Shown here: positions 5,950 through 8,582 of the stretch, one piece after another | How the letters are laid out: each line of letters opens with the position of its first letter | Position numbering within the stretch: the first letter of the stretch is position 1 | Origin: Spirochaeta sp. | Lineage (GTDB): Bacteria > Spirochaetota > Spirochaetia > Spirochaetales_E > Spirochaetaceae_B | Assembly: GCA_030590585.1 (NCBI GenBank) | Contig: JAUUYD010000077.1 | Span: 1 to 8,582 of the forward strand | Length of the DNA stretch: 8,582 nucleotides | Direction: 5' to 3' | The notes under the pieces: model-generated | Databases searched by the model: none | The model's input: only the letters and a program-made list of their open reading frames with translations | Told to the model about the DNA's origin: nothing | Position numbers and translations under genes: made by a program

Positions 5950-5956
5950 ATCATGT

Positions 5957-5962
5957 AAGGAG
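5957..5962 (+). promoter_or_regulatory. Shine-Dalgarno that sets the etfB start
   Basis: AAGGAG lies 6 nt before ATG 5969. Because it sits inside the stretch that would be coding if the upstream in-frame ATG at 5945 were used, it argues that 5969 is the true start. Confidence 0.8.
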
Positions 5963-5968
5963 AAACGA

Positions 5969-6850
5969 ATGGGACTAAACCTGATTGTCCTTGTGAAACA
6001 GGTTCCTGATACTCAGAATGTAACCGGAGATGCCATGAAGGAGGATGGGACTGTCAACAGAGCAGTTCTTCCTGCCATTTTCAACCCTGAAGATCTGCAT
6101 GCTCTTGAGGCTGCTTTAACAGTAAAAGATGCCAACCCGGGATCTGTAGTCCATGTTATTACCATGGGCCCTCCATCTGCCGTTCAGGTGCTCAAAGATT
6201 CACTCTACAGAGGTGCCGACTTTGTTGCTCTGGTATCAGATCGTAAATTTGCCGGGGCTGATACACTTGCCACATCCTATGCGCTGAAATGTGCCATCGA
6301 AAAGATAGGGAACTACGATATCGTTTTCTGCGGACGTCAGGCTATTGATGGCGATACCGCCCAGGTTGGCCCGCAGACAGCTGAGAAACTCGGGATTAAT
6401 CAGATTACGAATGTCTCCACCATCGAAAGTATTGATGTTAAAAAGAAAGAGATTCAGGCCAGACGGTCAATTGAGGGTGGATATGAGATTATCAAAGCCC
6501 CATTCCCCATTCTTCTTACAGTTACCGACGAAGGTTACTTCCCCCGTCCTCCATCTGTTATTCGGGTTATGACGTATAAGAACGCATCTGCCGAGATGGC
6601 AGAGGCCGGTTATGATGAATCATACATTGAAAGTTCAGTGGAAAAAGTCAGTGATACGGCTATCAGCCTGTGGGATATAAATGCCATTGGTGCTGACCTC
6701 GAGAGCTGCGGATTGGCAGGTTCTCCGACAAAAGTTAAGAAGATAGAGTCCATCATTTTGAAATCGGAAGAGATCAGGATGGTTGAGAATTCCGAAGAGT
6801 CAATATCAGAAATGGTCCATGAGCTGATTGCCGACCATACCCTGGGTTAG
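5969..6850 (+). CDS. etfB: Electron transfer flavoprotein beta subunit EtfB, bifurcating-type
   Basis: This encodes a 293-residue EtfB that pairs with EtfA and carries a nucleotide cofactor (AMP, or FAD in bifurcating forms). Motifs seen are VLVKQVPD (residues 7-14), VITMGPPSA (63-71), SDRKFAGADTLATS (90-103), GRQAIDGDTAQVGPQ (122-136) and GLAGSPTKV (248-256). The AGADT-ATS and QAIDGDTAQVGP segments resemble EtfB of anaerobes whose Etf pairs with butyryl-CoA dehydrogenase. That assignment comes from recalled family patterns, not an alignment. The start at 5969 is chosen because AAGGAG lies 6 nt upstream and MGLNLIVLVKQVPD gives a normal N-terminus; ATG 5945 would add eight residues and bury that site. 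The gene heads an apparent operon with etfA 13 nt downstream. It faces a 211-nt gap containing inverted repeats that may regulate it. Confidence 0.93.
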   Translation: MGLNLIVLVKQVPDTQNVTGDAMKEDGTVNRAVLPAIFNPEDLHALEAALTVKDANPGSVVHVITMGPPSAVQVLKDSLYRGADFVALVSDRKFAGADTLATSYALKCAIEKIGNYDIVFCGRQAIDGDTAQVGPQTAEKLGINQITNVSTIESIDVKKKEIQARRSIEGGYEIIKAPFPILLTVTDEGYFPRPPSVIRVMTYKNASAEMAEAGYDESYIESSVEKVSDTAISLWDINAIGADLESCGLAGSPTKVKKIESIILKSEEIRMVENSEESISEMVHELIADHTLG

Positions 6851-6856
6851 AAGGAG
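6851..6856 (+). promoter_or_regulatory. Shine-Dalgarno that sets the etfA TTG start
   Basis: AAGGAG directly follows the etfB stop and lies 7 nt before TTG 6864. The in-frame TTG at 6858 is too close to it, and the ATG at 6885 is 28 nt away and lacks its own site. Confidence 0.7.
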
Positions 6857-6863
6857 ATTGAAA

Positions 6864-7877
6864 TTGAGTTCACATAACAATGTAATGGTCTTTATCCAGC
6901 AGGATGATGCTAAGGTTGCTGAGGTGAGTATCGAGCTTCTCTCCAAGGCCAGGGATCTTGCGGATCAGCTCAAAGTGTCGGTTACCGGCACACTGATAGG
7001 AAGCGGCATAAAGGGTGAAGCTGAAAAGCTGATCCGGTATGGCGCTGATGAAATCCTTATCATTGATGATAAGAGATTGGCGCACTACACCCCGATTCCC
7101 TACACGAAAATCATGGTTGAGGTTATTAAAAAAACCAAACCGCAGATTGTGCTTTATGGTGCGACAACAACCGGCAGGGATGTTGGACCCAGAGTGGCTT
7201 CAAATCTCAAAGTAGGCCTGACAGCCGACTGTACCGGTCTGGAAATCGGTGATTACTCCAGCAAGGGAACTGACTTCAGCAATATCCTCTATCAGATTCG
7301 TCCCGCCTTCGGCGGCAATATTGTTGCCACGATTGTGAGTCCGGAGAAAAAACCCCAGATGGCGACTGTCAGGGAAGGGGTTATGAAAATCGGAACACCG
7401 GATACCGGCCGCAAGGGAGCTGTTACAGCTTTCAATGTCGAGCTGTCGGATTCGGATTTCCCGTCCCAGGTTATCAAGAAGATTCAGGAAGAAAAGCTTG
7501 TTGACCTCAAGGGTGCTCTGGTAATTGTCTCCGGTGGTGTCGGAGTGGGTTCCAAAGAGAATTTCGATCTGATCGTTAAACTTGCCCATGTTCTCGGGGC
7601 TGAAGTCGGGGCTTCAAGAGCCGCGGTGGATGCGGGATTTGTTTCCAAAGAGCATCAGGTGGGGCAAACCGGTACAACGGTAAGGCCCATGCTTTATATC
7701 GCCTGCGGTATCTCAGGATCCATTCAGCATCGAGCCGGTATGGATGAGTCCGCAAGAATCATTGCCATCAATACCGATCATGAAGCACCCATCTTTCAGA
7801 TTGCTCACTACGGGATTGTCGGAGACCTGAAGGATGTTATTCCGAAGTTTATTAAAGCTTTTAAGGAAAAGAATTAG
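6864..7877 (+). CDS. etfA: Electron transfer flavoprotein alpha subunit EtfA
   Basis: This encodes a 337-residue EtfA of normal length. With EtfB it forms the heterodimer that shuttles electrons to or from acyl-CoA dehydrogenases. Seen in order are NVMVFIQQDD (residues 6-15), GATTTGRDVGPRVA (99-112), GLTADCTGL (118-126), RPAFGGNIVATI (146-157), MATVR (166-170) and the C-terminal FAD-binding domain. That domain has VGASRAAVDAGFV (248-260), QVGQTG (265-270), GISGSIQH (282-289) and AINTD (301-305). There is no ferredoxin-like N-terminal extension. The start is inferred to be TTG 6864, 7 nt after AAGGAG, because this places the conserved VFI strand at the usual distance. ATG 6885 would remove seven residues and begin inside that strand. 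The RPAFGGNI segment and etfB character point to the anaerobic, possibly bifurcating, Etf branch. Confidence 0.92.
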   Translation: MSSHNNVMVFIQQDDAKVAEVSIELLSKARDLADQLKVSVTGTLIGSGIKGEAEKLIRYGADEILIIDDKRLAHYTPIPYTKIMVEVIKKTKPQIVLYGATTTGRDVGPRVASNLKVGLTADCTGLEIGDYSSKGTDFSNILYQIRPAFGGNIVATIVSPEKKPQMATVREGVMKIGTPDTGRKGAVTAFNVELSDSDFPSQVIKKIQEEKLVDLKGALVIVSGGVGVGSKENFDLIVKLAHVLGAEVGASRAAVDAGFVSKEHQVGQTGTTVRPMLYIACGISGSIQHRAGMDESARIIAINTDHEAPIFQIAHYGIVGDLKDVIPKFIKAFKEKN

Positions 7878-7885
7878 GAGATATC

Positions 7886-8582
7886 ATGGAAAACTTTTTA
7901 CAGGATAATGAAGATATACTGTTTCACCTTGAACATATGGATATCGACAGAATTATTTCCTTGAAGGAAGATAATTTTAAAGAAGCGGAAACCTATGCCT
8001 ACGCGCCGCATGACGCGGAAGACGCAAGAGACTCTTACAAGAAAGTTATCGATATAATCGGTGAAATCTGTGGTGAGACTCTGGCCCCGCTTGCCGCTGA
8101 GATTGACGAGGAAGGCGTTCGCCTTGTTAACGGCGAAGTAGTGTATGCCAAGGGAACCAGAGAGGTTCTGGACATATTTGCGAAAGCCGATCTGATGGGA
8201 TTTTCCATGCCCCGGAAATACAACGGTTTGAACTTCCCCTCCATAATGCTCGCCGTAGCAGCTGAAATTGTTTCCAGGGCTGATGGTTCCTTTTTGAACT
8301 TCGGCCTTCAGCAGGATATCGGAGAAACACTTAACAAGTTCGGCTCTGATAAGCAGAAAATGGCCGTGCTGCCCAAGCTGGCCTCCGGGGAACTCGGGTG
8401 TTCCATGATTCTCACCGAGCCCGACGCGGGATCAGACCTCCAGGCGGTTAACCTCCGGGCTCATCAGGACGCTAGCGGTCAGTGTTTCCTCAACGGAGTT
8501 AACAGATTCATTACCAATGGAAATGGTGAGATCGGATTGGTTCTTGCCAGAAGTGAAGATGGTCAGTCCGGAGCCCGGGGTC
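7886..8582 (+). CDS. Acyl-CoA dehydrogenase with extended N-terminus, 3' end outside window
   Basis: The reading frame is open from ATG 7886 to the window end, giving 232 residues without a stop. The start has GGAG (7877-7880) overlapping the etfA stop, 5 nt upstream. Acyl-CoA dehydrogenases use FAD to form trans-2-enoyl-CoA and hand electrons to Etf. The helical N-terminal domain includes LMGFSMPRKYNGLNFP (103-118) and AAEIVSRADGSF (125-136). The flavin/substrate segment LTEPDAGSDLQAV (176-188) and GVNRFITNG (204-212) follow. In typical 380-residue family members TEP-AGSD lies near residue 130. Here it is at 177-184, so about 45-50 extra residues precede it, including the acidic MENFLQDNEDILFHLEHMD. 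This suggests one of the longer acyl-CoA dehydrogenase variants, not plain Bcd. The catalytic base and C-terminal domain are not visible, so chain-length preference cannot be given. Confidence 0.88.
   Translation, partial: MENFLQDNEDILFHLEHMDIDRIISLKEDNFKEAETYAYAPHDAEDARDSYKKVIDIIGEICGETLAPLAAEIDEEGVRLVNGEVVYAKGTREVLDIFAKADLMGFSMPRKYNGLNFPSIMLAVAAEIVSRADGSFLNFGLQQDIGETLNKFGSDKQKMAVLPKLASGELGCSMILTEPDAGSDLQAVNLRAHQDASGQCFLNGVNRFITNGNGEIGLVLARSEDGQSGARG

Noticed and set aside
1..8582. Mobile element, CRISPR array, tRNA/rRNA or a defence island
   Set aside because: I saw no transposase, integrase, terminal inverted repeats, regularly spaced repeats or RNA-gene signatures. All genes are collinear and of metabolic or regulatory type.

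Overview
The window is a compact bacterial chromosome segment of moderate GC. Every credible gene lies on the + strand. It holds lipid-metabolism genes at both ends and two unrelated-looking genes between them. I see no mobile element, RNA gene, CRISPR array or sign of recent transfer. The host cannot be fixed from this sequence alone. The FabF N-terminus (VVTGLGTVNPLA), the fab gene order, the flavoprotein type and a STAS-type regulator behind a sigma-54-type promoter would fit an anaerobic or facultative spirochaete. A Desulfobacterota-like or other Gram-negative anaerobe is not excluded.

Positions 1-3191 are a type II fatty-acid synthesis cluster: the 3' end of fabD, then fabG, fabF and fabZ, followed 10 nt later by a TetR-family regulator. 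Genes overlap or lie within 11 nt of each other, so they are probably one transcript. An acyl carrier protein gene, often found between fabG and fabF, is absent here. Positions 3234-4976 encode adenine deaminase (purine salvage). It follows a 42-nt gap that contains a perfect TATAAT almost touching the start codon and no Shine-Dalgarno sequence.

Positions 4977-5205 are an AT-rich regulatory region with several inverted repeats and a near-consensus sigma-54 (-24/-12) promoter. It drives a 183-residue protein made of a STAS (anti-sigma-factor antagonist) domain and a C-terminal four-cysteine zinc ribbon. No partner kinase, phosphatase or enhancer-binding protein is in the window.

After a second AT-rich gap (5758-5968) comes etfB-etfA-acyl-CoA dehydrogenase, the last cut by the window end. 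The Etf sequences carry features I associate with the anaerobic, electron-bifurcating branch. These genes probably form an acyl-CoA oxidation or crotonyl-CoA-type reduction module that passes electrons between acyl-CoA and NADH/ferredoxin. Fatty-acid synthesis with its linked TetR regulator and an acyl-CoA redox module thus flank a purine-salvage gene and a sigma-54-controlled signalling protein. The most notable signals are the sigma-54 promoter with its upstream repeats, the STAS-zinc-ribbon architecture, and the possibly leaderless adenine deaminase.
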